Under the pieces are notes generated by a model that saw nothing but the letters and a program-made list of their open reading frames with translations, was not told where the DNA came from and searched no databases. 64,000 nt of DNA, taken from the NCBI RefSeq assembly GCF_015767635.1, contig NZ_CP065230.1, positions 3,968,001 through 4,032,000 on the forward strand, in the 5' to 3' direction. Shown piece after piece: positions 17,203 through 25,481 of this stretch. The DNA is from Halomonas sp. A40-4. GTDB taxonomy: Bacteria > Pseudomonadota > Gammaproteobacteria > Pseudomonadales > Halomonadaceae. Positions within the stretch are counted from its first letter, which is position 1. Every line of letters begins with the position of its first letter. The translations under genes and the position numbers were made by a program.

Positions 17203-18420
17203 TTAAACGCGTTCAATCAACGTCGCGATACCCTGACCCACGCCCACGCACATGGTGCACAGCGCATAGCGCTTGCCGCTGTTTTGCAGCTCATGGGCGG
17301 CGGTCAGCAATAGGCGGGCTCCGGACATGCCCAGCGGGTGCCCCAGGGCAATCGCGCCGCCGTTCGGGTTGACGCGAGGATCATCGTCTGCCAGCCCCAG
17401 GTCGCGCATACACGCCAGTGCCTGGGCGGCAAAGGCTTCGTTGAGTTCGATAATATCGATGTCATCGAGGCGTACACCGGTGCGTTCCAGCAGCCGGTTG
17501 ACGGCTGGGACCGGCCCGTAGCCCATGATGCGCGGCTCGACGCCTGCCGTGGCCATGCCGATGATTCTAGCCATCGGGGCAAGGCCGTGCTGTTTGACCG
17601 CCGCGCCGCTGGCCACCAGCATGGCGGCGGCGCCGTCGTTGACGCCCGAGGCGTTACCCGCCGTGACACTGCCTCCCTCGCGGAAGGGCGTGGGCAGGCC
17701 AGCGAGTTTCTCGAGGGTGGTTTCCCGCAGGTGCTCGTCCTGATCGAAGATCAGCGGTTCCTGCTTGCGGCGGGGGATCTCGATGGCGGTAATTTCCTGC
17801 GCGAAACGTCCGCCCTGTTGTGCCGCGGCGGCTTTCTGCTGGGAGCGCAGCGCAAAGGCGTCCTGGTCTTCCCGGGAAATGTCGAACTGCTCGGCGACGT
17901 TCTCGGCGGTCTCCGGCATGGACTCGACGCCGAAGGCGTTCTTCATCAGCGGGTTGATGAAGCGCCAGCCGATGGTGGTGTCTTCAATCTTCTGTCCTCG
18001 GGCAAAGGCGCTATCGGCCTTGCCCATGACGTAGGGCGCGCGGGACATGGACTCCACGCCGCCTGCCAGCGCCAGCCCCATCTCACCGGCTTTAATGGCG
18101 CGAAACGCGGTACCGACCGCGTCCATCCCCGAGCCGCACAGGCGGTTCATGGTGGTACCGGGCACCGAGGCAGGAATGCCCGCCAGCAGCGACGACATCC
18201 GCGCCACGTTGCGGTTATCTTCACCGGCCTGGTTGGCGCAGCCCATGAAGACTTCTTCGATCGCTGCGGGATCGAGAGTCGGCGCTTCCGCCAGTACGGC
18301 CTTGAAAATCGTCGCGGCAAAATCATCCGGGCGCACGCTGGCAAGCGTACCGCCAAAGCGACCGACAGCCGTACGACGCGGGTGACAGAGATAGACGTCG
18401 TTCATTTCGACATTGCTCAT
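17203..18420 (-). CDS. pcaF: 3-oxoadipyl-CoA thiolase
   Basis: Thiolase of 405 residues with all catalytic groups: Cys95 ([10 protein letters not shown]), [23 protein letters not shown] and the second Cys in CVGVGQG. It cleaves 3-oxoadipyl-CoA to succinyl-CoA and acetyl-CoA, the last step of the pathway. AAGGAG lies before the ATG at 18420; the frame is open upstream but that part overlaps pcaJ. It follows pcaJ by 10 bases. Its intact NEAFAAQ contrasts with NEAQGAQ in the thiolase at 7687-8922, so the two are not duplicates. Confidence 0.95.
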   Translation of the reverse strand: MSNVEMNDVYLCHPRRTAVGRFGGTLASVRPDDFAATIFKAVLAEAPTLDPAAIEEVFMGCANQAGEDNRNVARMSSLLAGIPASVPGTTMNRLCGSGMDAVGTAFRAIKAGEMGLALAGGVESMSRAPYVMGKADSAFARGQKIEDTTIGWRFINPLMKNAFGVESMPETAENVAEQFDISREDQDAFALRSQQKAAAAQQGGRFAQEITAIEIPRRKQEPLIFDQDEHLRETTLEKLAGLPTPFREGGSVTAGNASGVNDGAAAMLVASGAAVKQHGLAPMARIIGMATAGVEPRIMGYGPVPAVNRLLERTGVRLDDIDIIELNEAFAAQALACMRDLGLADDDPRVNPNGGAIALGHPLGMSGARLLLTAAHELQNSGKRYALCTMCVGVGQGIATLIERV

Positions 18421-18430
18421 GACAAGCTCC

Positions 18431-19204
18431 TTATTCGCCCCCGTGGGCCCGCTCGGTGCGTGCTTTGAGCTCACGCAAGATCTCAAGCTCGTTGTCGCTG
18501 GGTTCTGGCGTGCTTGCGAGCTGTTCGGCAAAGCGCACTTCCCAGCCGGTGGCGTCAATCACGTCTTCACGGCTGACGCCTGGGTGCAGTGACACCACGA
18601 CCAGCTCGTTGGTGGCCGGGTCGGGTTTCATCACGCACAGGTCGGTGATGACGCGGGTGGGGCCTTTACCGATATTGGGCACGTTGTCGCGCCCCTTGCC
18701 GTCGCGGCCAAAGCCTAGGGTGGTGACAAAGTCGACATCTTTCACAAAGGCGCGCTTGGAGTGCTTCAGGGTGATAAAGACTTCACCGGCGTTGGTGGCG
18801 ATTTCCGGCGCGCCGCCACCGCCCGGCAGGCGTACCTTGGGCGCTTTGTAATCGCCGATCAACGTCGTGTTGAGGTTTGCAAAGCGGTCGATCTGCGCGG
18901 TGCCCAAAAAGCCCACGTCGACTTTGCCGCCCTGTAGCCAGTAGCGGAACATCTCCGGTACCGCCACGGTGGTCAGCGCCGATTCGCACAGCTCGCCATC
19001 GCCAATAGATAACGGCAGAATATCGGGCTTGGTCTGCAGCGTGCCGGATTCGTAGATCAGCACCACATCGGGGGCATGGGTCAGCCGTGCCAGGTTGGCG
19101 GCTTCCGAGGGCAGACCGATGCCCACAAAGCAGGTCATGCCGTTTTCCAGCGCCCGTGCGGCGGTCACCGACATCATTTCAGAAGAGGTATATTCGAGAC
19201 TCAT
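18431..19204 (-). CDS. pcaJ: 3-oxoadipate CoA-transferase subunit B
   Basis: Beta subunit of the succinyl-CoA:3-oxoadipate CoA-transferase, 257 residues. The segment [14 protein letters not shown] carries the Glu expected to form the CoA thioester in family I transferases, and [11 protein letters not shown] is the nearby glycine-rich strand. Start at 19204 overlaps the pcaI stop by four bases (ATGA) and has GGGGAG upstream. It works as a heteromer with PcaI. Confidence 0.94.
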   Translation of the reverse strand: MSLEYTSSEMMSVTAARALENGMTCFVGIGLPSEAANLARLTHAPDVVLIYESGTLQTKPDILPLSIGDGELCESALTTVAVPEMFRYWLQGGKVDVGFLGTAQIDRFANLNTTLIGDYKAPKVRLPGGGGAPEIATNAGEVFITLKHSKRAFVKDVDFVTTLGFGRDGKGRDNVPNIGKGPTRVITDLCVMKPDPATNELVVVSLHPGVSREDVIDATGWEVRFAEQLASTPEPSDNELEILRELKARTERAHGGE

Positions 19205-20022
19205 TTGCTGTTCTCCCCTACACTGTAAACGTTGTCGTCGAGCCAACGGGTGAAGGTGTCACGATCGCGAGCGATGGCATCCCACTCTTTATAGAAGCGG
19301 TTGCTGCGGCCGTAATAGCCGTGGGTGTAGGAGGGCAGCGCGCCTTTCTCGGCGACAGCAATAGCGCTGATGGCCCAGCCAGGAATCACGCAGGCATTGG
19401 GGTGTGCATCAAGGTCATCGACGATCTCTTCCACCGTGACGATGCTGTGCGTGGCCGCCAGTACCGCCTCCTTCTGGACGCCGACAATGCCTTCCACCAG
19501 CACATTGCCCTGCCGATCCGCCCGCTGGGCGTGGATGATCGACACATCCGGGCGCACCGACGGCACGGCGGCCAGGCGCTCCCCGGTAAACGGGCACTCG
19601 ATGAACTTGATCTGGTCGTTGACGCTGGGCAGCTCGCTGCCGATGTAGCCGCGAAAAACCGCCAGCGGCAATCCCGCCGCGCCTGCCTCAAAGGCGCAGG
19701 CCATGGCGGCGTGGCTATGCTCCAGAATCTCGACCTTATGCGGCCAGCCTTTCTCGACCGCATCGCGCAGGCGGTGCAGCGAGCCCACGCCGGGGTTGCC
19801 GCCCCAGGAGAAGATCACCTTTTTGGCGCAGCCTGCGCCAATCAACTGATCGTAGATGATATCGGGGGTCATGCGGATCAGCGTCAGGTCACGCTTTTCC
19901 TGGCGGATGACTTCGTGGCCCGCCGCAAAAGGAATCAGATGGGTAAAGCCTTCCATGGCCACGGTGGCGCCGTCTTCGACGAAGCGCGCTACCGCGTCAT
20001 GCAGGCTGAGAAACTCGGCCAT
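19201..20022 (-). CDS. pcaI: 3-oxoadipate CoA-transferase subunit A
   Basis: Alpha subunit of the 3-oxoadipate CoA-transferase, 273 residues, with the early glycine-rich segment VAMEGFTHLIPFAAGHEV and FSWGGNPGVGSL typical of this branch. AAGAGG precedes the ATG. It is first of the operon pcaI-J-F-DC-H-G. Its promoter region (20023-20200) holds an inverted repeat GTTCG-N5-CGAAC plus a further half site, about 50 bases before the start, which is likely bound by the IclR-type regulator at 29891-30685. Confidence 0.94.
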   Translation of the reverse strand: MAEFLSLHDAVARFVEDGATVAMEGFTHLIPFAAGHEVIRQEKRDLTLIRMTPDIIYDQLIGAGCAKKVIFSWGGNPGVGSLHRLRDAVEKGWPHKVEILEHSHAAMACAFEAGAAGLPLAVFRGYIGSELPSVNDQIKFIECPFTGERLAAVPSVRPDVSIIHAQRADRQGNVLVEGIVGVQKEAVLAATHSIVTVEEIVDDLDAHPNACVIPGWAISAIAVAEKGALPSYTHGYYGRSNRFYKEWDAIARDRDTFTRWLDDNVYSVGENSK

Positions 20023-20064
20023 GATGGGTGCCTCTTAGCTGGACATTACTGACTCATCGGTAAT

Positions 20065-20100
20065 TGTTCGTTAGGCGAACATAGATTCTTCATACGAACA
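20065..20100. promoter_or_regulatory. putative IclR (PcaR/PcaU-type) operator at pcaI
   Basis: TGTTCG-TTAGG-CGAACA (20065-20081) is a perfect 6-base inverted repeat. A further direct copy CGAACA lies at 20095-20100. PcaU and PobR of Acinetobacter bind a palindrome plus a third direct half site, so the layout fits the family. It lies about 50 bases before pcaI. Confidence 0.65.
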
Positions 20101-20200
20101 AGTTACTGCCGAATGCTCATTGGGTCAAACCCGGCGGCACCCACCAACCGCGCGCCCGGATCCATCGTCCCGTCCACAGCCGAACTTAACGCTTTGTTTT

Positions 20201-21538
20201 TCAATGCGCTGACGAGGACGCGAGCCATTTCCTGGTGCGCATGACCTGGGCGGCGCTGCTACCAAGGTATAAAGCGGGGTCGCAGGCTTCACGCAGCGCA
20301 TCGGGATTAACGGCCCCTTTCACATCAGGATGCTCGGCCAGTACCTCTGAATAGGGGCGTGCTTCCCGGCGTGAAGTTTCAGCTGCTTCCGCGCTGATCG
20401 CTTTGGCTTGCTCCACGCCCAGCGTGGGAGCCAGCAGCCGCGCCACCGGCTCGGCCATGATGCCGCCGCCGGTTGCCGCGAGGTTGCGGTGCATGTTGGC
20501 AGGGTTCACCTCCAACCCTTCAAGCAACACCGCCACTTGCTCCAGTGCGCCTTCGACCAGCAGCGCGCTCTCGGTAAGCGGCGCCCACTCCGCATGCCAT
20601 TCGCCTAGTCCCCGCTCAAGCGGTTGGGCAGTGGCGTTGACCAACACACTGGTATGACCATGCACTTGCCGCGCCGCGCCGCGAATCAGCGCGCTGCGTA
20701 CCGGATTCCGCTTGTGGGGCATCGAGGATGACTCCCCCATCCCCGGCGCAGTAGGTTCCGCGACTTCGCCGACCTCGGTCTGGGTGAGCAGCGACACATC
20801 CAGGGCGATTTTCTCGGCTGCCCCGGCGACTGCATCCAGCGCCGTGCCAAGGGCATGGATCGGGTAGCGATCGGTATGCCAGGGCAACACCGGCACCGCC
20901 AGGCCTAGCCGCCCGGCCAAGGCGTCCATCCACTCAAGCCCGAGGGTATCCCACCCCGAGTGAACGCCGACCGCCCCACCCAACTGCACGGGAAGCTCGA
21001 CGGCGAATAAACGGCGGCGCGCCTGCTCCAGACCGATAGCCCAGTGAGCCACCTTCACCCCGAAGGTCATCGGCAGCGCCTGCTGCATCAGGGTGCGCCC
21101 CACCATGGGCGTGTCGATGTGTGCCTCCATCAGCGCCAGCGCGGCCGAACGACAGCGCAAGAGCAACTCATCGAGTGCTGCCAGGCGTGGCTTGAGCAGC
21201 AGCATCAGCGCGGAGTCGACTACGTCCTGGCTGGTCGCCCCCTGATGCCAGTAGCGCTTGAGATCATCGGTGAGCAGCGCACGGCCCTGCTTGACGAAGG
21301 GAATCGCCGCGTTGCCGCCGCTGGCAATGCCTTGGGCAATCTCTGAGGCATCAAGGTCGGCACGCGCAAGCTGTTCTCGCATTTGCTGGCTCACGCCATG
21401 CGGGATGGCGCCACTGGCTTCCTGAACCTCGGCCAGGGCCAACTCAACGGTCAGCATGGCGCGAACCATGGCGTCGTCGTCACATTCAGCGACGGCGCGC
21501 TGGCTCATGAAGGGGTGCTTTAAAAATCCGGCCGGCAT
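20201..21538 (-). CDS. pcaB: 3-carboxy-cis,cis-muconate cycloisomerase
   Basis: Fumarase/aspartase-superfamily enzyme of 445 residues that lactonises 3-carboxymuconate to 4-carboxymuconolactone. Signature GESSSMPHKRNP is at about 268-279, and GATSQDVVDSA at 100-110. The ATG at 21538 has AGGAGG ten bases upstream; a TTG three codons earlier is too close to that site. The gene precedes pcaI by 178 bases, and each has its own copy of the IclR operator motif, so it is probably a separate transcription unit within the same regulon. Confidence 0.94.
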   Translation of the reverse strand: MPAGFLKHPFMSQRAVAECDDDAMVRAMLTVELALAEVQEASGAIPHGVSQQMREQLARADLDASEIAQGIASGGNAAIPFVKQGRALLTDDLKRYWHQGATSQDVVDSALMLLLKPRLAALDELLLRCRSAALALMEAHIDTPMVGRTLMQQALPMTFGVKVAHWAIGLEQARRRLFAVELPVQLGGAVGVHSGWDTLGLEWMDALAGRLGLAVPVLPWHTDRYPIHALGTALDAVAGAAEKIALDVSLLTQTEVGEVAEPTAPGMGESSSMPHKRNPVRSALIRGAARQVHGHTSVLVNATAQPLERGLGEWHAEWAPLTESALLVEGALEQVAVLLEGLEVNPANMHRNLAATGGGIMAEPVARLLAPTLGVEQAKAISAEAAETSRREARPYSEVLAEHPDVKGAVNPDALREACDPALYLGSSAAQVMRTRKWLASSSAH

Positions 21539-21624
21539 GGGCGTCAAGCCTCCTGTTAGCGTTGTTCAGAACCCGCGGCACCGTTCACAAAGTCACGACT
21601 CGGCAGGAACGAATTTGCACAGAT

Positions 21625-21639
21625 GTTCGCGATTCGAAC
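21625..21639. promoter_or_regulatory. putative IclR operator at pcaB
   Basis: GTTCG-CGATT-CGAAC, the same inverted repeat as at pcaI and at the regulator gene, about 87 bases before pcaB. The rest of the 180-base gap to the TetR gene shows no gene. Confidence 0.6.
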
Positions 21640-21718
21640 TATACGCTAAATAGGCAGACGCTAACTTGCAATCACTGACGTGCCCGCCATCGTCATGATC
21701 GGTGACCTACGTCATCGA

Positions 21719-22396
21719 TCAGGGCGCTTCCCGGTCGACCCGTACGTAGCGCAGCACCATATCGGTAACGTGGTCTTCCAGTTTCTGCTGGTTCTCCGGC
21801 GCCGTCTGCTGCCAGTCAAAAATACGCGAGAAGGTGTGCTGGTTTGAGACATTGAAGAATGACAGCGCGCTGATCAGCCAGTGCAGCTCCCTCGGGTCCA
21901 GACCCTCGCGAAAACAGCCCGTTGCAACACCCCGCGAATAGACATCACCAAGCACATCAATCACACCTGCGTTGAGCGACTGAATCAGTTCGGACTGCGC
22001 CAGAAACCGGCCGTGGTGAATATTTTCGATCATCACCAGGCGAATAAAGTCAGGATTCTTGGCGTGATGGCAGAACGTGAACCTCACCAGTCGACAGAGC
22101 GCCTCGAGCGGGGCCAGGTGATCCAGATCAAGCTCGGCTTCCTGCAGGCGCACCTTCTGGTAGGCGGCCTCCAGCGTGTGCAGGTAGAGCGTCTCTTTAT
22201 CGCTGAAATAATAATAAATCATGCGCTTGGAGGCGCGGGTCTTCTCGGCGATTTCATCGATCCGCGCCCCCGAAAGGCCCTTTTCGGAAAATTCACGGGT
22301 GGCTACCGCGAGGATATCGGCGCGCACGGATTCGGGGTCATTCTTGCGCCGACGCCGTGTGTCTCTAGGGCTGGCCGTAGCCGAAGTCGCTGTCAT
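21719..22396 (-). CDS. TetR family transcriptional regulator, divergent from the shikimate/quinate operon
   Basis: TetR-type regulator of 225 residues. The N-terminal HTH (ILAVATREFSEKGLSGARIDEIAEKTRASKRMIYYYFSDKETLYLH, in parts) is standard. A basic stretch (DTRRRRKNDP) precedes it. The C-terminal part is the ligand domain and carries no recognisable signature. It is divergent from dctP-dctQ-dctM-quiC-aroE, so that operon is the likely target, with a shikimate-pathway acid as possible inducer. The intergenic region contains GTAC-N6-GTAC (22457-22470). Target and ligand are inferred. Confidence 0.85.
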   Translation of the reverse strand: MTATSATASPRDTRRRRKNDPESVRADILAVATREFSEKGLSGARIDEIAEKTRASKRMIYYYFSDKETLYLHTLEAAYQKVRLQEAELDLDHLAPLEALCRLVRFTFCHHAKNPDFIRLVMIENIHHGRFLAQSELIQSLNAGVIDVLGDVYSRGVATGCFREGLDPRELHWLISALSFFNVSNQHTFSRIFDWQQTAPENQQKLEDHVTDMVLRYVRVDREAP

Positions 22397-22446
22397 GGAG
22401 CATGCCTTTTATTGTCGTGGTCGTCTTTCGTCTAGTATGCCACAGC

Positions 22447-22475
22447 TTGACTGAACGTACCATTTCGTACATTGT
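22447..22475 (+). promoter_or_regulatory. probable dctP promoter with TetR-type inverted repeat
   Basis: TTGACT (22447-22452) may be a -35. GTAC-CATTTC-GTAC (22457-22470) lies immediately downstream, where a TetR repressor bound between -35 and -10 would block transcription. The -10 is unclear (TACATT or CATTGT). Outer TGAAC and GTTCA flank the repeat. Confidence 0.4.
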
Positions 22476-22564
22476 TCAAAAGGACAGAATGAATTGGCCT
22501 GGCACGCCTTTGCTCAAGGCTTTTTCACTCCCCATGACAACGGCCCGACAAGAGGACAACAACA

Positions 22565-23605
22565 ATGTCTTTACCACTCGCTACCACCAACGTGTCCATG
22601 AAACGCACGCTGACCGCTGCCATCGCCACTGCCACGCTCATCGGCGCGGCGCATGCCTCCGCACAGACGCTGCGCTTTGCCCACGTGGACCCGGACGACT
22701 GGACGACCTCGAAAAAAGGCGCCGCCGGGCAGGTGTTCAAAAACCTGGTGGAAGCCGAAACCGACCTTACCGTGGAGCTTTACCCCGCGGGCTCGCTGGG
22801 CGGTGAGACCGAGCTGATTGAAGGTACTCAGGATGGCACCATCACCATCTCAATGGTTTCCGGCGCCTACGCCAATTTCTGCGAAGCCGTCGCCGTTACC
22901 GATATTCCTTATACCTTCCCGTCTGCGCCGGTGGCCTGGGAAGTGATGGATGGCGAATTCGGCACCGCCCTGGCCGAGCACTGCCTGGAAGAGACCGGCC
23001 TGCGTACGCTGGCCTACGGCGAGACGGGCTTTCGCCACTTCACCAACTCCGTGCGTCCGATCCACTCACCGGAAGATATGGAAGGCCTGAAATTCCGCGT
23101 GCAAACCATTCCGCTCTATCAGGAAATGGTAGAGGGACTGGGCGCTGAACCGCAGGGTATCGCCTGGGGTGAGGTGCCGACGGCGCTTGCCACCGGCGTG
23201 GTCGACGGCCAGGAGAATCCTATCTCGGTGATTTACGGCAACAATTTCTACGAGTTTCAGGATTACCTCACGCTGGACCGCCACGTCTACGGCGTGGATC
23301 ACATCCTGATCAACGATGAGATTTTCCAGTCGCTTAGCGAAGAAGAACAGGCCGCCGTGAAGCGCGCCGCTGTGGTCGCCGGCACTACCGGCCGTGCCAT
23401 TCAGCAGTTCAACTCGGCAGAGGGTATCGCCAAGCTGGAAGCCGAGGGCATGGAAATCACCCAGCCCACTGCCGAGCAGATGGAGGCCTTCCGCGAAGCG
23501 GCTCAGCCACCGGTTCAGGCATATCTGCGCGATGAGCTGGGTGATGATGCCGAGTGGATCGAGCGTCTTTCTTCCGCCGTGGAAGATGCAGCCGCACGCT
23601 TCTAA
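22565..23605 (+). CDS. dctP: TRAP transporter substrate-binding protein DctP (shikimate/quinate locus)
   Basis: Periplasmic binding protein of 346 residues with a signal peptide ending near AHASAQ and the ligand-binding Arg178 in MEGLKFRVQ. AGAGG precedes the ATG; a later ATG (22598) gives a shorter signal peptide but lacks a ribosome site. It heads a plus-strand operon with dctQ, dctM, quiC and an aroE-type gene. The neighbours use 3-dehydroshikimate, so the cargo is probably shikimate, quinate or dehydroshikimate. A strong hairpin after the stop may keep this subunit at higher level than the membrane subunits. Confidence 0.92.
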   Translation: MSLPLATTNVSMKRTLTAAIATATLIGAAHASAQTLRFAHVDPDDWTTSKKGAAGQVFKNLVEAETDLTVELYPAGSLGGETELIEGTQDGTITISMVSGAYANFCEAVAVTDIPYTFPSAPVAWEVMDGEFGTALAEHCLEETGLRTLAYGETGFRHFTNSVRPIHSPEDMEGLKFRVQTIPLYQEMVEGLGAEPQGIAWGEVPTALATGVVDGQENPISVIYGNNFYEFQDYLTLDRHVYGVDHILINDEIFQSLSEEEQAAVKRAAVVAGTTGRAIQQFNSAEGIAKLEAEGMEITQPTAEQMEAFREAAQPPVQAYLRDELGDDAEWIERLSSAVEDAAARF

Positions 23606-23628
23606 CCCCCGCTTGACCAAAGCGCTTT

Positions 23629-23656
23629 GCGGGTGGGCCCTGAAGGGTCCACCCGC
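23629..23656 (+). promoter_or_regulatory. intercistronic stem-loop between dctP and dctQ
   Basis: GCGGGTGG and CCACCCGC form a perfect 8-base stem around a 12-base loop that can pair further (CCT with AGG). There is no T run. Such hairpins often protect the 3' end of binding-protein mRNA and lower expression of downstream permease genes. Confidence 0.6.
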
Positions 23657-23693
23657 GGCCCTGCGTACCTGACTAACGATCGAAGGTGCTTTC

Positions 23694-24191
23694 ATGTCTC
23701 ATCTTCTTGCCCGGCTACATCGTGGCCTGATCCTGTTCAATGGCAGCCTGGCCGGGCTTGCCATGATCCTGATTTTTCTACTGGTCGCAGGCAATGCCTT
23801 TGCGCGCTATACCGTCGGTGCTTCCATTACCTGGGGAGAAGACACCGCCATCTACCTGATGATCTATGGCCTGATGTTCGGCATGTCCTGGGCCTACCTG
23901 CAGGACAGGCACATCGGCTTTGACCTGATTCGCCGCCTGCTGCCGCCGCGCTGGGTGCGCTGGCAGGCCGTCGCCGTCGACCTGGCGGTACTGGTGATCG
24001 GCATCGGCCTGACGATGTCGGCGGTTGAGTTCATCGCTTCCCGAGGTGGGCGTACATCGTCGAGCACCGGGATGCCGATGTGGCTCTTTCAAGCCTCCAT
24101 GTTGGTTGGCGGCGGGCTGCTCAGTGTCTCTGCCCTGGTAATGGGCGCACGCCGTTTGACCAGGCACGCCGATGAGGAGGCAGCATCGTGA
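23694..24191 (+). CDS. dctQ: TRAP transporter small permease subunit DctQ (shikimate/quinate locus)
   Basis: Small integral membrane subunit, 165 residues, with four hydrophobic helices. The segment ITWGEDTAIYLMIYGLMFG and the following WAYLQDRHIGFDLI are typical of DctQ. AAGGTG precedes the ATG. Its stop overlaps the dctM GTG start, so the two are translationally coupled. It forms the membrane complex with DctM and receives ligand from the DctP encoded just upstream. Confidence 0.92.
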   Translation: MSHLLARLHRGLILFNGSLAGLAMILIFLLVAGNAFARYTVGASITWGEDTAIYLMIYGLMFGMSWAYLQDRHIGFDLIRRLLPPRWVRWQAVAVDLAVLVIGIGLTMSAVEFIASRGGRTSSSTGMPMWLFQASMLVGGGLLSVSALVMGARRLTRHADEEAAS

Positions 24192-25453
24192 TATTTATAT
24201 TGCTCTTGGCTCTCATCCTGCTTGGGGTGCCGTTTGCCTTTGCCATCCTCGGCACGCTGACGGTGCTGATGGGTACCGGTGACTTGCCTTACCACATCCG
24301 TATCGTCGCGCAGCAGTTCTTCGGCGGTATGGAGTCTTTCCCGCTACTGGCGATACCGCTGTTCATTCTGGCCGGCGAGCTGATGAACGAAGCGGGCATT
24401 ACACACCGCATTATCAACCTGGCCACTGCCATTGTCGGCCGTCTGAAAGCGGGACTGGCGCACGTCAACATCTGGGCGTCGGTGATTTTTGCCGGCCTCT
24501 CGGGGTCAGCAATTGCCGACACCTCGGCGCTGGGGCGGGTCTTCGTCCCCGCGATGGAGAAAGAAGGCTACCCCCGCGATTTCTCCGCTGCACTCACAGC
24601 GGCCTCGTCGGTGATCGGCCCGATTATTCCGCCGAGCATTCCGGTCATCATCTATGCGCTTACGGTGTCGGGTGTCTCGGTACCGGGGCTGTTTTTGGCG
24701 GGTATCGTACCCGGGCTATTGCTGGCGCTGGGCCTTTCCATCTACGTCTACTTTTTCGCCGGCGACCTGGGCGCCACTCGTTCAGAACAGCCGTCACGCC
24801 GCCATGCGTTCCTCCACGGACTGCTGCCCGCGCTCATGCCGGTGTTTGTGGTCGGGTCGATTCTCGCTGGTATCGTCACGCCCACCGAGGCGGCGGCCTT
24901 TGCCGTGGTGTACGCGCTGATTCTGGGTGTGATGCTCTACCGCAATATCAAGCTGGTGGATCTGCCCGGCATCTTCGCCCGTGCCATGCGTGACAGCGCG
25001 GTGATCATGGTCATCATGGGCGCCGTCGCGGCGGCCAACTGGGTGCTCACCTTCGAACGCGTGCCCAACATGCTCACCGAGTGGGCGCTGATGAGCATCG
25101 ACACCCAATGGACCTTCCTGATCGCCGTCATACTGCTACTGCTGGTGGTGGGACTGTTTCTGGAAGGCATCGCCGCCATTCTGGTGCTGGTGCCGATTCT
25201 GCACCCCATTGCCATGGCACTGGGTATCGACCCGCTGCACTTCGGCATCGTGGTGATCTTCAACCTGATGATGGGCCTGATCACACCCCCCATGGGGCTC
25301 TGCCTGTTTGTGGCCGACTCAGTTTCGGGGGTAGGGATGGGCCCCATTATCCGGCGCATTCTGCCCATGCTGGCCGTGCAGTTCCTGATCCTGCTGCTGA
25401 TTACCTTCGTGCCCGAGCTGGTCACCTTCCTGCCGCGCCTGGCGGGCTACTGA
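24188..25453 (+). CDS. dctM: TRAP transporter large permease subunit DctM (shikimate/quinate locus)
   Basis: Large membrane subunit, 421 residues, GTG start with GAGGAGG upstream and a four-base overlap with dctQ. Family segments: GLSGSAIADTSALGRVFVPAMEKEGY, IIPPSIPVIIYAL and IVTPTEAAAFAVVYAL (given in part). About a dozen helices. It follows the DctM pattern more classically than the copy at 3025-4344. The spacing to quiC is 28 bases, placing uptake and the first committed enzyme in one operon. Confidence 0.93.
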   Translation: MIFILLLALILLGVPFAFAILGTLTVLMGTGDLPYHIRIVAQQFFGGMESFPLLAIPLFILAGELMNEAGITHRIINLATAIVGRLKAGLAHVNIWASVIFAGLSGSAIADTSALGRVFVPAMEKEGYPRDFSAALTAASSVIGPIIPPSIPVIIYALTVSGVSVPGLFLAGIVPGLLLALGLSIYVYFFAGDLGATRSEQPSRRHAFLHGLLPALMPVFVVGSILAGIVTPTEAAAFAVVYALILGVMLYRNIKLVDLPGIFARAMRDSAVIMVIMGAVAAANWVLTFERVPNMLTEWALMSIDTQWTFLIAVILLLLVVGLFLEGIAAILVLVPILHPIAMALGIDPLHFGIVVIFNLMMGLITPPMGLCLFVADSVSGVGMGPIIRRILPMLAVQFLILLLITFVPELVTFLPRLAGY

Positions 25454-25481
25454 TGTTCATCAATCAAAGGAGCGTGATGCC

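Noticed and set aside
22500-22514. Sigma-54-like promoter TGGCACG...TTGCT before dctP
   Set aside because: The gap between the GG and GC elements is one base too short, and the spacing of this promoter type is strict. No sigma-54 activator gene is nearby.
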